A DNA stretch of 64,000 nucleotides from Marinimicrobium koreense. Lineage in GTDB: Bacteria > Pseudomonadota > Gammaproteobacteria > Pseudomonadales > Cellvibrionaceae. Positions 16,390-26,589 of the stretch are shown piece after piece. The notes under the pieces were generated by a model. That model worked only from the letters and a program-made list of their open reading frames with translations, was not told the DNA's origin and did no database searches. Both the position numbers and the translations under genes were made by a program. Position 1 is the first letter of the stretch; the number at the start of each line of letters is the position of its first letter. The DNA lies in the NCBI RefSeq assembly GCF_003762925.1, contig NZ_RJUK01000001.1, positions 2,480,001 through 2,544,000 of the forward strand, in the 5' to 3' direction.

Positions 16390-19300
16390 TTGCCGCGATC
16401 ATTCGCTGGTCCATTCACAATCGCCTGCTGGTGGTACTGGCCACCTTGATGTTGTTGGGCTGGGGGCTCTACTCGGTGCGCAACACACCCGTGGATGCCA
16501 TCCCGGACCTGTCCGATGTGCAGGTGATTGTCAAAACCTCCTACCCCGGGCAGGCGCCCCAGGTGGTGCAGGACCAGGTGACCTACCCGCTCACCACCGC
16601 GCTTCTGTCCGTCCCCAAAACCCAGACCGTGCGGGGCTTTTCCTTTTACGGCGACTCTTACGTTTATGTGATTTTTGAGGAAGGTACGGACCTCTACTGG
16701 GCCCGCTCCCGGGTGTTGGAGTATCTGAATCAGGCCGCCCAGGATTTACCCGAAGGCGCTCGCCCCGAACTCGGCCCGGATGCCACCGGGGTGGGCTGGG
16801 TATTCAACTATGCGCTGGTCGACCGCACCGGCCAGCACAACCTGGCGGAACTCACGACGCTGCAGAACTGGTTTCTGAAGTACGAGTTGCAGGCGCTCGA
16901 TGGTGTGTCCGAGATCGCCACCATTGGCGGCATGAACCGGCAATATCAGGTGGAGGTCGACCCGCAGAAGCTGCGCGCCTATAACCTGCCACTGCAACAG
17001 GTGCACGCCGCCATCGTCAACGGCAATGCCGAAACCGGCGCGTCGGTCATCGAAATGGCCGAGGCGGAGTATATGGTGCGCGCCACCGGCTATGTGCAAA
17101 GCATAGAAGACCTGGCGCAGATTCCGCTGGGCACCAACGAGCGGGGAACCCCGCTGCAGTTGAAAGACGTCGCCACCATCCAACTCGGCCCGGAAATGCG
17201 TCGGGGCATTGCCGAGCTGAACGGCGAAGGCGAGGTGGTGGGTGGCATCGTGGTGATGCGCTCGGGCGAAAACGCGTCGGAGGTGATTGACCGGGTGAAG
17301 GCCCGGCTGGATGAACTGAAGCCCAGTCTGCCCGACGGCGTGGATGTGGTCACCACCTACGACCGCTCGCAACTGATTCGCAATGCGGTGAGCAACCTGT
17401 ACGAAAAGCTCGGTCAGGAACTACTGGTAGTGGTACTGATCTGCGCCCTGTTTCTGTTTCACCTGCGCTCATCCCTCGTGGTGGTATTCAGCCTGCCGCT
17501 TGGCATTCTCATCGCGATGATCGTAATGCAGATCCAGGGCATCAATGCCAACATCATGTCCCTCGGCGGCATTGCCATCGCCATTGGTGCCATGGTCGAT
17601 GGCGCGGTGGTGATGATCGAAAATTTTCACAAACACCTGGAGCGCCACAAAGGCGAGCTGAGCAACGAACAACGCTGGCAACTGGCGGCCCGCTCGGCAT
17701 CGGAAGTGGGCCCGGCGCTGTTTTTCTCGCTGTTGATCATCACCCTGAGTTTTCTGCCGGTGTTTGCCTTGGAGGCCCAGGAAGGGCGGATGTTCTCCCC
17801 GCTGGCCTTTACCAAAACCTACGCCATGGCGGCCGCCGCCGGGTTGGCCATTACCCTGGTGCCGGTATTGCTCGGTTACTGTGTGCGCGGGCGCATCCTG
17901 CCCGAGCGGAAAAACCCGATCAACCGGGTGTTGATCGCAGGCTATCAACCGCTGCTGCGCGGCGTGTTGCGCTTTCCCAAAACGACACTGCTGATCGCCC
18001 TGGCGATCATGGTCATCGGACTCTGGCCCGCACAGAAACTCGGCACGGAATTTATGCCCACGCTGGATGAAGGCGACCTGATGTATATGCCCACCACCTA
18101 CGCGGGCGTGTCCATTGGCGAGGCGCGACAGATTCTGCAACAGACCGACAAGCTGATCAAAACCCTGCCGGAAGTGGAGACGGTGTTCGGCAAAATCGGT
18201 CGGGCCGATACCGCCACGGATCCGGCCCCGCTGACGATGATCGAGACGGTGATTCAGTTCAAGCCCAGAGACCAATGGCGACCCGGTGTCACCCCGGAAT
18301 CCCTGCGCGCCGAGCTGGATCAGTTGATCGACTTTCCGGGCCTGACCAATGCCTGGGTGATGCCGATCAAAACCCGGATCGATATGCTCGCCACCGGCAT
18401 CAAAACACCGGTGGGGGTAAAAATTGCGGGGCCGGACCTGTCGGTGATTGAACAGCTCGGGCGGGAGCTGGAAACCGTGATTGGCGAGGTACCCGGTGCG
18501 AGCTCCGTGTACGCGGAACGCGTGGCCGGGGGGCGCTATCTGACCGTGGATATCGACCGCGCCAGCGCCGCCCGTTACGGGCTGAATATCGCCGATGTGC
18601 AGTCGGTAATCCGCACCGCCGTGGGCGGTGCCAATATCACCGAAACCGTCGAAGGACTGGAGCGCTACCCGGTCAACCTGCGCTATCCCCAAGCCTATCG
18701 TGACTCGCCGGAGGCGCTGGCCAATTTACCCATTGTCACCCCCAATGGAACCCACATTCCTTTGAGCGAGGTCGCCCGTGTGACCATCGAAGATGGACCG
18801 CCCGCCATCAAGAGCGAGAATGCCCGGCTGAACGGTTGGGTGTTTGTCGACATCACCGAGCGGGATCTGGGCTCCTTTGTGGCCGACGCGCAAGCGGCGG
18901 TGAACGAGCACATTGAGTTGCCCCCCGGCTACTCGCTGCGCTGGGCCGGTCAGTACGAATACATGGCGCGCGCTCAGGAAAAGCTGGCGCTGGTGATGCC
19001 GATTACCCTGGGCGTGATTGTGTTGCTGCTGTACCTGAACTTCCGCCGCTTCAGCGAAGTGGCGATGATCCTCATGACATTACCGTTCGGGTTGTTGGGC
19101 GGCGTCTGGTTGCTGCTCGCGTTGGGCTATGACCTGTCGGTCGCGGTGGCCATGGGTTTTATCGCCCTGGCCGGGGTGGCGGTGGAAATTGGCGTATTGA
19201 TGCTGGTGTATCTGAACCTGGAGTATCAGGCCGCCGAGGAGCGCTGCACCGAGGCCGGTCGGGCCTTCACCCGCGCGGACCTACAGCAGGCGGTGATGGA

Positions 19301-19517
19301 AGGGGCCGGGCTGCGGCTGCGGCCGATTGTGATGACCGCCGCCACGCTGTTCGCGGGCCTGCTGCCCATCATGCTCGGCGGCGGCACCGGTTCGGAGGTG
19401 ATGCAGCGCATCGCCGCGCCGATGGTGGGCGGCACCTTCACGACACTGATCCTGACCTTGTTGGTGCTACCGGTGATCTATTACCTGTGGCGCTCGGTGG
19501 GTAAGCCGGCGACTTGA
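16386..19517 (+). CDS. cusA: CusA-type heavy-metal RND efflux pump
   Basis: Inner-membrane proton-driven pump of the heavy-metal efflux RND family, 1043 residues, full length. Family blocks include the N-terminus IIRWSIHNRLLVVLATLML, then DAIPDLSDVQVIVKTSYPGQ, PKTQTVRGFSFYGDSYVYV and the C-terminal GSEVMQRIAAPMVGG. Methionines in APLTMIETVI and RIDMLATGI fall where CusA has metal-binding Met residues; I could not place the third. The overlap with cusB indicates coupled translation. No cusC outer-membrane channel gene accompanies the pair here, so a TolC-like protein from elsewhere must be used. Confidence 0.94.
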   Translation: MIAAIIRWSIHNRLLVVLATLMLLGWGLYSVRNTPVDAIPDLSDVQVIVKTSYPGQAPQVVQDQVTYPLTTALLSVPKTQTVRGFSFYGDSYVYVIFEEGTDLYWARSRVLEYLNQAAQDLPEGARPELGPDATGVGWVFNYALVDRTGQHNLAELTTLQNWFLKYELQALDGVSEIATIGGMNRQYQVEVDPQKLRAYNLPLQQVHAAIVNGNAETGASVIEMAEAEYMVRATGYVQSIEDLAQIPLGTNERGTPLQLKDVATIQLGPEMRRGIAELNGEGEVVGGIVVMRSGENASEVIDRVKARLDELKPSLPDGVDVVTTYDRSQLIRNAVSNLYEKLGQELLVVVLICALFLFHLRSSLVVVFSLPLGILIAMIVMQIQGINANIMSLGGIAIAIGAMVDGAVVMIENFHKHLERHKGELSNEQRWQLAARSASEVGPALFFSLLIITLSFLPVFALEAQEGRMFSPLAFTKTYAMAAAAGLAITLVPVLLGYCVRGRILPERKNPINRVLIAGYQPLLRGVLRFPKTTLLIALAIMVIGLWPAQKLGTEFMPTLDEGDLMYMPTTYAGVSIGEARQILQQTDKLIKTLPEVETVFGKIGRADTATDPAPLTMIETVIQFKPRDQWRPGVTPESLRAELDQLIDFPGLTNAWVMPIKTRIDMLATGIKTPVGVKIAGPDLSVIEQLGRELETVIGEVPGASSVYAERVAGGRYLTVDIDRASAARYGLNIADVQSVIRTAVGGANITETVEGLERYPVNLRYPQAYRDSPEALANLPIVTPNGTHIPLSEVARVTIEDGPPAIKSENARLNGWVFVDITERDLGSFVADAQAAVNEHIELPPGYSLRWAGQYEYMARAQEKLALVMPITLGVIVLLLYLNFRRFSEVAMILMTLPFGLLGGVWLLLALGYDLSVAVAMGFIALAGVAVEIGVLMLVYLNLEYQAAEERCTEAGRAFTRADLQQAVMEGAGLRLRPIVMTAATLFAGLLPIMLGGGTGSEVMQRIAAPMVGGTFTTLILTLLVLPVIYYLWRSVGKPAT

Positions 19518-19528
19518 TCGCCGGCTTA
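19502..19528. terminator. Bidirectional terminator-like hairpin at a convergent junction
   Basis: The 11-bp inverted repeat TAAGCCGGCGA-CTTGA-TCGCCGGCTTA spans the cusA stop and lies at the end of the convergent DUF3667 gene. No U-run follows on either side, so termination efficiency is uncertain. Confidence 0.45.
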
Positions 19529-20431
19529 GCTGCGCAGGATGCTCTGGATCGTCGTAAACAAAAACGCCGTGAAGAGCAGAAAGCTGTAAGCAGTGGCAGT
19601 GAGTAAAAATTTAAGAACCGATTTCCACCATCCCTGACGATAAAACGTTTTGTGGCTCAGTAGCAGGTAGAGAGGCACCGACCAGAACAGCAGGCTACTG
19701 AGCACACTCAATGCCTCGGGCACCACAGGCCAGGCCGCGATGGCATCCTCAAGCATGGCCAAGCCCACCACCACCACAGCCAATTGCAACCCGAAGCTGT
19801 GGGTGTGGAGGGCAAGTATCAGGTGCTCCATATAATAGTGATGTCGCCGCCAGTAAATCAATTTCAGAACCAGGGCAAACAGCGGTAATAGCAAGAACAT
19901 TACCTGGGGAGCAAGGGAAAAAAACTGATTGATGCCGATCTGAGGGTTCTCGGCAATACGACCAAAATTATATTCGAGTCGGCGATTGATTTCGTCGCTG
20001 ACCAAGGGCAGCTCAAAGTGCACATCCCGGCCCGGTATGGGTGGCGCAACCAGACCGCTCCTCGATTCTGACCCCTCACCCGAGGCTCTCTCGGTCGTCT
20101 CCTCCGGTGGATTCAAGTTGATCGAATCCACCGGTATCGCCTGAGCGAACACCAGAAAAGCCACAATGGAGGTAAAGATGTACAGGCGCAGCGGCGGAAC
20201 ATATGGGGCTCGGTGCCCCTGAACGTAACGCAGACTCAGAAACCCCGGGCGGACCCACAGTGGCCGCAAGGTCCGCCAGAGACGATTGTCCCAGTTGGTG
20301 AACTCCCCCAGGAACTCGGTGATGAGTCCGAAGGCGCTGCGTACATAATTCTTGTTGTCCTGCCCACAGCGATGGCAATAATCGCCCTGAAGCGGCGTAT
20401 CGCAATTGGCGCAGAGCGAAGGCTGAGTCAT
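19526..20431 (-). CDS. DUF3667-type zinc-ribbon membrane protein
   Basis: A 301-residue protein with an N-terminal zinc ribbon (CANCDTPLQGDYCHRCGQ), then WRTLRPLWVRPGFLSLRYVQ and the Gly-His-Arg region typical of DUF3667. About five membrane segments follow (YIFTSIVAFLVFAQAIP, MFLLLPLFALVLKLIYW and others). The start at 20431 (MTQPSLCANCD) follows AGGGATG; an upstream in-frame ATG at 20449 is possible. The gene starts about 20 bp after the cyclase stop and probably shares its transcript. The family has no established function. Confidence 0.8.
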   Translation of the reverse strand: MTQPSLCANCDTPLQGDYCHRCGQDNKNYVRSAFGLITEFLGEFTNWDNRLWRTLRPLWVRPGFLSLRYVQGHRAPYVPPLRLYIFTSIVAFLVFAQAIPVDSINLNPPEETTERASGEGSESRSGLVAPPIPGRDVHFELPLVSDEINRRLEYNFGRIAENPQIGINQFFSLAPQVMFLLLPLFALVLKLIYWRRHHYYMEHLILALHTHSFGLQLAVVVVGLAMLEDAIAAWPVVPEALSVLSSLLFWSVPLYLLLSHKTFYRQGWWKSVLKFLLTATAYSFLLFTAFLFTTIQSILRS

Positions 20432-20453
20432 GTCATCCCTGTCGGCCATTGCG

Positions 20454-21386
20454 CTAAGCCACCACCCGGTCGCGCCCTTCAAGCTTGGCTTGATACAGTT
20501 TTCGATCCGCGCTCTCAATAAATTCCGCCAGCTCACACTCGTGATCGGGAATAATACTGGCGACGCCGACGCTGATGGAAACCAACTGACTGGCATCGGA
20601 AGCGGCGTGGGGAATCTGCAACTTCAAAATGGCCTGGCGGCATCGGTCGGCCACCGCATGAGCGGCCTTTCCATCCGTTTCCGGGAGCACCAGCATGAAT
20701 TCCTCGCCACCGAACCGGGCCAGGAAATCCCGGGGGCGGGAAGCCACAGTATCCAGGGTCTGGGCAATCGACCTCAAGCAGTCATCGCCCTGCAGGTGTC
20801 CGTACCGATCGTTGTACTGTTTGAAATAATCGATGTCGATCAGCAATACCGACAGCGGCTGGCGGTTGCGCCGGGCATTCAACCACTCCACATCGAGAAT
20901 GGAGTCGAGCATGCGCCGGTTGGCCACGCCGGTCAGGCCGTCCTGGTAAGACAGCGTCTCCAGCTCTTTCTGCAGTTTGATCAGTTCCTGCTCGGTTTTC
21001 TTGCGCTCACTGATATCGAACATGAAGCCGATCAGTGCTTCCACTTCACCTTGCTCATTGCGGGCGACATGGACCACGTCCCGAATCCAGACGTAGTCGC
21101 CGTCTTTGGTCAGTGCCCGGTAGTCCGCCTCATGGTCCACACCGGACTGGGACTGGCTCACACAGAAGTTCACCACCCAGTCCCGATCTTCCGGGTGCAT
21201 CCGGGTCGCCCAGTCCTCTACGCTGACCCAGCTTTCCGGCGTCCAGCCCAGGAGCGCTTCAATCTGGGGGCCGATGTAGGCGAATTTCATGGTCGCCCAG
21301 TCGATTTTCCAGGGGATGGCCTTGGTGGATTCAAGCAGGGTTTTATAGACCGCGCTATCAGTTGCGTCGGAAATGGGGGAGCTCAT
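20454..21386 (-). CDS. Diguanylate cyclase with N-terminal PAS domain
   Basis: A 310-residue cytoplasmic enzyme that makes cyclic di-GMP from two GTP. A PAS sensor domain (residues about 15-135: FAYIGPQIEALLGWTPESWV, WIRDVVHVARNEQGEVEALI, FMFDISERKKTEQEL) leads through a short coiled linker to a GGDEF domain. The active-site motif is RFGGEEF, with the metal-binding VLLIDIDYFKQYND. An RPRD inhibitory site lies five residues before the active-site loop, so product inhibition is expected. No membrane segment is present. The start at 21386 (MSSPISDATDS) is preferred. The chemoreceptor upstream and the DUF3667 gene downstream are on the same strand. Confidence 0.93.
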   Translation of the reverse strand: MSSPISDATDSAVYKTLLESTKAIPWKIDWATMKFAYIGPQIEALLGWTPESWVSVEDWATRMHPEDRDWVVNFCVSQSQSGVDHEADYRALTKDGDYVWIRDVVHVARNEQGEVEALIGFMFDISERKKTEQELIKLQKELETLSYQDGLTGVANRRMLDSILDVEWLNARRNRQPLSVLLIDIDYFKQYNDRYGHLQGDDCLRSIAQTLDTVASRPRDFLARFGGEEFMLVLPETDGKAAHAVADRCRQAILKLQIPHAASDASQLVSISVGVASIIPDHECELAEFIESADRKLYQAKLEGRDRVVA

Positions 21387-21494
21387 GAATAGGTGGCCCG
21401 GTGCTGGTTGGTCAAAGCCGCTCCTCTGCCGGGAGCGATCACGCTGCCTCAATATACTCCGAACCGCCGGGGCGGCCAACACCCGCCCACCTGA

Positions 21495-23132
21495 CTACAC
21501 CTCGAAATGGGCCACTTTGCGCGACAACTGCTGAGCCAGCTCGGACAGCTCCCGACTGGACCCCGCTACCTGATCGGCGCCAGCGGAGGACGCCAGGGTC
21601 GCTTCGCTGATCCGGTTGATGTTCTGATTGACGCCCTCGGCCACCTGACTCTGCTCCTCGGCGGCGCTGGCAATCTGGTGGTTCATATCGGTGATGGATA
21701 CCACCTCCTGACGAATGGTGGACAGGGCGCTCTCGGCCTCCCGGGTTTTTATCACGGTTTTCTGGGCCAATTGATGGCTGGTTTCCATCACCTCCACCGC
21801 GTCTCCGGCCCCGGTCTGCAGGGTGCCGATCATCTCCCGAATCTCCCGGGTCGAGGCCTGGGTGCGGGTCGCCAGCGAGCGGACCTCATCGGCAACCACC
21901 GCAAAACCCCGGCCGTGCTCGCCGGCGCGGGCCGCTTCGATGGCCGCATTCAGGGCCAGCAGATTGGTCTGCTCGGCGATACCGTTGATTACATCGATGA
22001 TTTTTTCAATATCGCCACTCTGGGTCGATACCGTCTGCACTTTGCTCACCGCGTCCTCAAGGGTCTGCGCCAACTGTTCAATGGCGGAAGCGGTTTCCTG
22101 CACCGTCTGATTGCCGGTGTTCACTTCCCGGTCAGCGCTCTGGGTGGCGTTTGAGGCATTGGCCGCGCTGCGGGAGATCTCCACCACCGAGGCACTGAGC
22201 TGATTGATGGCGGCGGCCATCTGCTCGGTTTCCGAGGACTGCAGGCGCACCTGTTCGCTGTTGTCATCCGAAGTCCGGGTCAGCTCTTCCGACGAGCGGG
22301 CCAGGGTTTCCGCCGCCATGCGTACATCGGTGATCACACCGGCGAGCCGGCGCAGGGTTTTATTGATATTGGCCATGACGCTATTGGGGTAGCGAGAGCT
22401 TTCGGTCACGGTCAGTTGCCCTGAGGCGAAGGCTTCGATCACCTCGGACAGGGCTTCCGGCTCGGCCCCCAGTGTGGCTTTGATGTTCCGGATGATCACC
22501 ACAGCCACCACCGCCCCGGCGATCAGCGCCAGAAGCAGAAACGCCACCATGGCCTTGGCAAAATCGCCGGCCACCGCCTGCACATGATCCACGTCCCGGC
22601 GGATATCCGCTTCCTGATAGTCAATAAACGCATTCACCCGAGCCAGCCATTCGGTATAGGCCGCCGAGACGTCGGATAACAGAAACTGGCGGGCCGCCTC
22701 GATGTTGCCAGCCTGGCGCAGGGCGATCAACTCAGAGGTCAGGCCCAGGGTTTCCTGTTCAATGGCCTGAATTCGATCCAGAAGGCGCTGCTCTTTATCA
22801 CTCACGTGTTGGCTTTCGAAGAGCGCGTCCATCTGCCGGGCCGAGTCCTGATAAAACGCATCCAGGTCACGCACGTCCTGCAAGTGAGCCCGCAGGGCGC
22901 TGTCGTTCTCGACCAGCACGGCATCGCGAATGGCGATGGCCCGGTCGTGGACACTGCCCCGGAAATTGATGGCAAACCGTTGCTTCTGGGAGGCCCCCTC
23001 GTTGACGGCGGACAGGGTCCGGTCCATGACGGTCACCCGCTGGATCCCCAGCACGGTGACCACGGTAAACAGTAAAAGAATCAGTCCGAAACCCGAGCCG
23101 AGGCGCTGGGCGATGGTGAGCGATCTAGCCAT
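21495..23132 (-). CDS. Methyl-accepting chemotaxis protein
   Basis: A 545-residue transmembrane chemoreceptor. The first membrane helix lies at about residues 11-30 ([18 protein letters not shown]). A periplasmic four-helix-type domain of ~150 residues follows ([20 protein letters not shown]), then a second helix near 195-215 ([20 protein letters not shown]) and a HAMP-like linker. The signalling tip [20 protein letters not shown], with [17 protein letters not shown], is the strictly conserved hairpin that contacts CheA/CheW. No C-terminal CheR pentapeptide is seen. The start at 23132 ([12 protein letters not shown]) is chosen over an in-frame upstream codon. No chemotaxis kinase genes lie nearby. 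Confidence 0.93.
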   Translation of the reverse strand: MARSLTIAQRLGSGFGLILLLFTVVTVLGIQRVTVMDRTLSAVNEGASQKQRFAINFRGSVHDRAIAIRDAVLVENDSALRAHLQDVRDLDAFYQDSARQMDALFESQHVSDKEQRLLDRIQAIEQETLGLTSELIALRQAGNIEAARQFLLSDVSAAYTEWLARVNAFIDYQEADIRRDVDHVQAVAGDFAKAMVAFLLLALIAGAVVAVVIIRNIKATLGAEPEALSEVIEAFASGQLTVTESSRYPNSVMANINKTLRRLAGVITDVRMAAETLARSSEELTRTSDDNSEQVRLQSSETEQMAAAINQLSASVVEISRSAANASNATQSADREVNTGNQTVQETASAIEQLAQTLEDAVSKVQTVSTQSGDIEKIIDVINGIAEQTNLLALNAAIEAARAGEHGRGFAVVADEVRSLATRTQASTREIREMIGTLQTGAGDAVEVMETSHQLAQKTVIKTREAESALSTIRQEVVSITDMNHQIASAAEEQSQVAEGVNQNINRISEATLASSAGADQVAGSSRELSELAQQLSRKVAHFEV

Positions 23133-23260
23133 GATAAGTACTCTGTATGCGGGGGGTCGCCCCTGGAATGTCCTTGGCTCTGCGGCCAAGTGTTAATTTT
23201 CCCGACAGAGTACGTGTCAGCGTGTCGCATAGATCAACATTGCGACCATTGGGCTGGAAA

Positions 23261-23297
23261 TAGTTGGATTACGCGCTTTGCGCTAATCCAACCTACT
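23261..23297. repeat. Palindromic intergenic repeat (TTGGATTA...TAATCCAA)
   Basis: TTGGATTACGCGC pairs with GCGCTAATCCAA around TTT, flanked by TAG on the left and CCTACT on the right. It is the same style of element (GTAGGTTGGATTAGCGC) as the one at 26.6 kb, and such dispersed palindromes are common in gammaproteobacterial intergenic regions. Its right edge touches the stop codon of the alpha/beta hydrolase gene. Confidence 0.7.
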
Positions 23298-24057
23298 CAA
23301 GTTGTGGCGCTATGGTTTCCAGTGATTGCTGTAGTGCGTGAGCGAAGGCCTGGGGCTGCTCGAACTGAGGGAAGTGATGGGTGCCCGGCAGGATGGTCTC
23401 CTGAACGTAGGGCGCACAACGCTTTTGCGCCGCCTCGGAAATGTGCTCTCCGTTAAGCGCCACAATGGGGCCTTTGATCTCGGCAAAGGCCCCGTCCGGG
23501 GACCAGCGCAGCAGGTTGTGCCAGATGGGCAGCAGGCGCTCTGGATCGCCCGACGACATCCGGGCTTTGATCCACTCACGGATCTCAGGATCCAGCTCCG
23601 CCACCGTGGTGTTGTCCACCAGCCCGGCCATGGCGCCGCGAAAATCCGCCTTGAAAGGCTCTTCAATGGAGGCAATGGTCTCGGCATCCATATCCCCATA
23701 GGGCAGCCCGAAACTGTCCACCAATACCACGCCCACCGGTCCGGACCAGCGCCGGGCCGCTTCCAGCGCCACACAACCGCCCATCGAGTGACCCACCAGT
23801 ATCAGTCGGCGGGCGCCCTTCTTATCAGCCACCTCGGTTACGGCTTTGGCCAGGCCCTCGATCGTCCAGTCATCCCAGGGTTTATCCTGCGCCTCACCGT
23901 GGCCGGGCAGATCCAGTGCCAGGCAGTGGAGGTCCCGGGGCATGGCAGCCAGTGTTTGCACCCAATCGGTGCGCTGGCAGCTCCAGCCGTGAATCAGAAT
24001 GACCAGAGGTTCGCCCTGGCCCTGCTCGGTCACACAATCGTCATAGTGGTCGGACAT
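23293..24057 (-). CDS. Alpha/beta hydrolase
   Basis: A 254-residue alpha/beta hydrolase-fold enzyme without a signal peptide. The oxyanion strand is VILIHGWSCQRTDWVQTL, the nucleophile elbow is GHSMGG and the catalytic histidine is probably in LPGTHHFPQFEQP. It resembles small carboxylesterases and lactonases of the MhpC/BioH group; the substrate is unknown. The start at 24057 (MSDHYDDCVTEQGQ) is chosen because the longer frame from 24099 would leave only a few bases to the divergent regulator gene. Confidence 0.85.
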   Translation of the reverse strand: MSDHYDDCVTEQGQGEPLVILIHGWSCQRTDWVQTLAAMPRDLHCLALDLPGHGEAQDKPWDDWTIEGLAKAVTEVADKKGARRLILVGHSMGGCVALEAARRWSGPVGVVLVDSFGLPYGDMDAETIASIEEPFKADFRGAMAGLVDNTTVAELDPEIREWIKARMSSGDPERLLPIWHNLLRWSPDGAFAEIKGPIVALNGEHISEAAQKRCAPYVQETILPGTHHFPQFEQPQAFAHALQQSLETIAPQLE

Positions 24058-24222
24058 GGTTGGCTTCTCGTTGGAATGAGTCGTGCTTGAATTAGTCATT
24101 GCAGATTGGCGTATTTCAACGCAGACTTATTTAAAATAAGCGAAAATCGCGCCAGAGTCGATGATTTGATCTCCCGCTGCCCGCCACATCCTCTGGCGGC
24201 GGCCTTACGGAACCACGGTGCC

Positions 24223-25371
24223 ATGCCAGACGATACACTGCGGAAACGCTTTGCTGAGCATAACGAACAACTCCTGGGAACCCTTTACGGCAGTGCGCTG
24301 AGCAACGGCCAGTGGGGGCCGTTTCTCAAGCGGATGATCGATTTGACCGGGTCCCGCTCGGCCCGCTTACTGCTGTTGAATCAGGGCGCGAATACCGTTC
24401 AGCGCAGCATCAAGGTCAACATCGACGATAGTGCGCACCAGCGCTATGTGGAACACTTCGTCAATTTGTGCCCCTGGCGCACCGAGCTGGGAGAGAAGCC
24501 AACCGGGCAGTTGTATTCCACCTACCTCGATTTCAGTTGCCGACAGCCGACGTTTTACCAGACCGAATTCTTCAACGACTGGGCCAGAGGCCTGGATATT
24601 CATCACGGCGTGTGCGGCACGGTCTACAGCACCGAGCAGCACAAGGTGCAACTGTTGATTCAGCGCACCGGCGGGCAGGGGTATTACTCCCGGGAAGAGA
24701 CCAACCTGATCAACAGCGTACTGCCCCATATGCGCCAGGCACTGCGACTCAGTGCCCAGATGGCCGACCGGGAGGCTCGGCTGACATCGGCCCTGAATGC
24801 CGCCCAGAGTCACCCGCTGCCATTTGTTCTGTTTAATGCGAATGGCCAGATCCGTTACCTCTCGCCTCAATTGGAGCAGGCCGCACCGATGGGCCTGCGC
24901 TTCACCTCCAACGGTGTTGAATTCACCGACCCGAATCTGAATCCCCCCTTCAAAGCGGCTCTGCAGCGTCTGACGGGCCAAGCGGCCCACTGCCAGAGCC
25001 TGGAGTGGCGCTTTGAGGTGCCCCGCCCCCACTGCCCGCCCCTGTATTGCCTGTTGACGCCGGTGTTTCCGGGCGCCGAACCCAATCTGCCGTTCTGGCA
25101 GACCGATATCCACGCCGCGCTCTATATCCGGGACCCATTGGCTCAGATCGGCCGACGTCACCAGCAGTTGGTCACCGCCTACGGACTGACCGACACTGAG
25201 GCCAGGCTGGCCCTGGATATCGCTCTGGGTCTGGAACTGAAAGCGGTAGCCACCCGGGACCACCGCTCGATCCACACCCTGAGAAGCCAGTTGAAATCCG
25301 TATTCAATAAAACCGGCTGCTCTCGACAGAGCCAATTGGCGGCCTTGGTCAACCAACTGCCGGCCCGATAG
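24223..25371 (+). CDS. LuxR-type helix-turn-helix transcriptional regulator
   Basis: A 382-residue regulator. The C-terminal ~65 residues form a LuxR/NarL-type DNA-binding domain (YGLTDTEARLALDIALGLEL, then HRSIHTLRSQLKSVFNKTGC). The N-terminal region (LTGSRSARLLLLNQGAN...) resembles the sensory part of stand-alone LuxR regulators. The ATG at 24223 (MPDDTLRKRFAEHNEQ) is preferred; a TTG at 24106 is in frame but would abut the divergent hydrolase gene. Control of the hydrolase is possible from the divergent arrangement only. Confidence 0.82.
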   Translation: MPDDTLRKRFAEHNEQLLGTLYGSALSNGQWGPFLKRMIDLTGSRSARLLLLNQGANTVQRSIKVNIDDSAHQRYVEHFVNLCPWRTELGEKPTGQLYSTYLDFSCRQPTFYQTEFFNDWARGLDIHHGVCGTVYSTEQHKVQLLIQRTGGQGYYSREETNLINSVLPHMRQALRLSAQMADREARLTSALNAAQSHPLPFVLFNANGQIRYLSPQLEQAAPMGLRFTSNGVEFTDPNLNPPFKAALQRLTGQAAHCQSLEWRFEVPRPHCPPLYCLLTPVFPGAEPNLPFWQTDIHAALYIRDPLAQIGRRHQQLVTAYGLTDTEARLALDIALGLELKAVATRDHRSIHTLRSQLKSVFNKTGCSRQSQLAALVNQLPAR

Positions 25372-25531
25372 TCCCGCAACGGCACTGGTGCCACTTTTGC
25401 TCAACCCTGTGATATATTCATTCCCGATCCGGCATTTGGCCCCACACCCAGTGTCGGGTTTGCCAAGCAACGGCAATCGCACACAGAGCCATAACAACAG
25501 AGGCCAGTAACAGGCCCGGGACTTTCGGTGT

Positions 25532-26569
25532 ATGAAAGACGACAAGCCCACCTCGTTCGATATTGCCTATCGGGCCGGGGTTTCCCAATCCACAGTGTCA
25601 CGTGCCCTGCGCGACAGCCCGTTGGTCAACGAGGCCACCCGTAAGCGAGTCCAGGCGATTGCCCGGGAGCTGAACTACAAAGTCGACAAAAACGCCCGCA
25701 ACCTGCGCTCCAAGCAGACCCGGACCATCGCCCTGCTGCTGTGTGAAGATCAGGGTATTGGCGACTCCATGATCAACCCTTTCTTCCTGTCCATGCTGGG
25801 CAGCATTACCCGCGCCTGCGCCAACCGCCAGTACGACCTGCTGGTGTCCTTTCAGCAGATGAGTGATGACTGGCACGCGGATTTTGAGGACGCCCACCGG
25901 GCCGACGGAATCATTTTCCTGGGGTATGGCGACTATGTGACCTACGTGGAAAAGCTGATCCACCTGAACGAAGCGGGCGCTCACTACATTACCTGGGGTC
26001 CGGTGTTACCGGGCCAGCCGGGCGTGTCCATTGGCTGCGACAACTACAACGGTGCCTACAAGGCCACAAAACACCTGTTACAGCTCGGCCGGAAACGGAT
26101 CGCGTTTATTGGGGACGCCAGCGAGCACTCCCCCGAGTTCCGCCGCCGCTATGAGGGGCACGCCCGGGCACTGAAGGAATTCGGGATTGAGCTGGACCCG
26201 GCGCTTCAGGTCGCGGCGGAAACCTCGGAAACCGACGGTAAGGCGGGCATTGAAACCCTGCGAGCGCGGGGCGTGGAATTCGATGCGGTATTTGGTGCGA
26301 GCGACCTGATCGCCATCGGGGCGATTCAGGGAATTGAGGCCGCCGGTCTGATCGTACCGGATGATATTGCGGTGGTGGGCTTTGATGACATTCCCACCGC
26401 CTCCTACACCCATCCGCCCTTGACCACGGTGCAACAGAACACCCGACTGGCGGGCGAGCTGCTGGTAGACAACCTGCTGAAGATGATCGACGGTGAGAAA
26501 CCGGAATCTTTCCTGCTGCCCACCGACCTGATCGTGCGAGGCTCCTGCGGCGCCCCCAGATCGAACTAA
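25532..26569 (+). CDS. LacI-family regulator, probable repressor or activator of the maltodextrin locus
   Basis: A 345-residue LacI/GalR protein. The N-terminal helix-turn-helix (SFDIAYRAGVSQSTVSRALR) and hinge (YKVDKNARNLRS) are followed by a periplasmic-binding-protein-like sugar domain (TIALLLCEDQGIGDSMINPF; VVGFDDIPTASYTHPPLTTV). It lies at the start of the starch locus. Six palindromes with core TGCATACGTATNCA, the shape of LacI-family operators, occur at 29.9, 31.9 and 41.3 kb in front of the glycosidase, transporter and receptor genes. That makes it the likely MalR-type regulator, with maltose or a maltodextrin as effector (inferred). No such site is seen before its own gene. Confidence 0.9.
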   Translation: MKDDKPTSFDIAYRAGVSQSTVSRALRDSPLVNEATRKRVQAIARELNYKVDKNARNLRSKQTRTIALLLCEDQGIGDSMINPFFLSMLGSITRACANRQYDLLVSFQQMSDDWHADFEDAHRADGIIFLGYGDYVTYVEKLIHLNEAGAHYITWGPVLPGQPGVSIGCDNYNGAYKATKHLLQLGRKRIAFIGDASEHSPEFRRRYEGHARALKEFGIELDPALQVAAETSETDGKAGIETLRARGVEFDAVFGASDLIAIGAIQGIEAAGLIVPDDIAVVGFDDIPTASYTHPPLTTVQQNTRLAGELLVDNLLKMIDGEKPESFLLPTDLIVRGSCGAPRSN

Positions 26570-26589
26570 ACCGTAGGCCGGACCAGACA

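Noticed and set aside
17469-18692. 407-codon minus-strand open frame opposite cusA
   Set aside because: Antisense shadow; it lacks any motif and contradicts the strongly supported pump gene.
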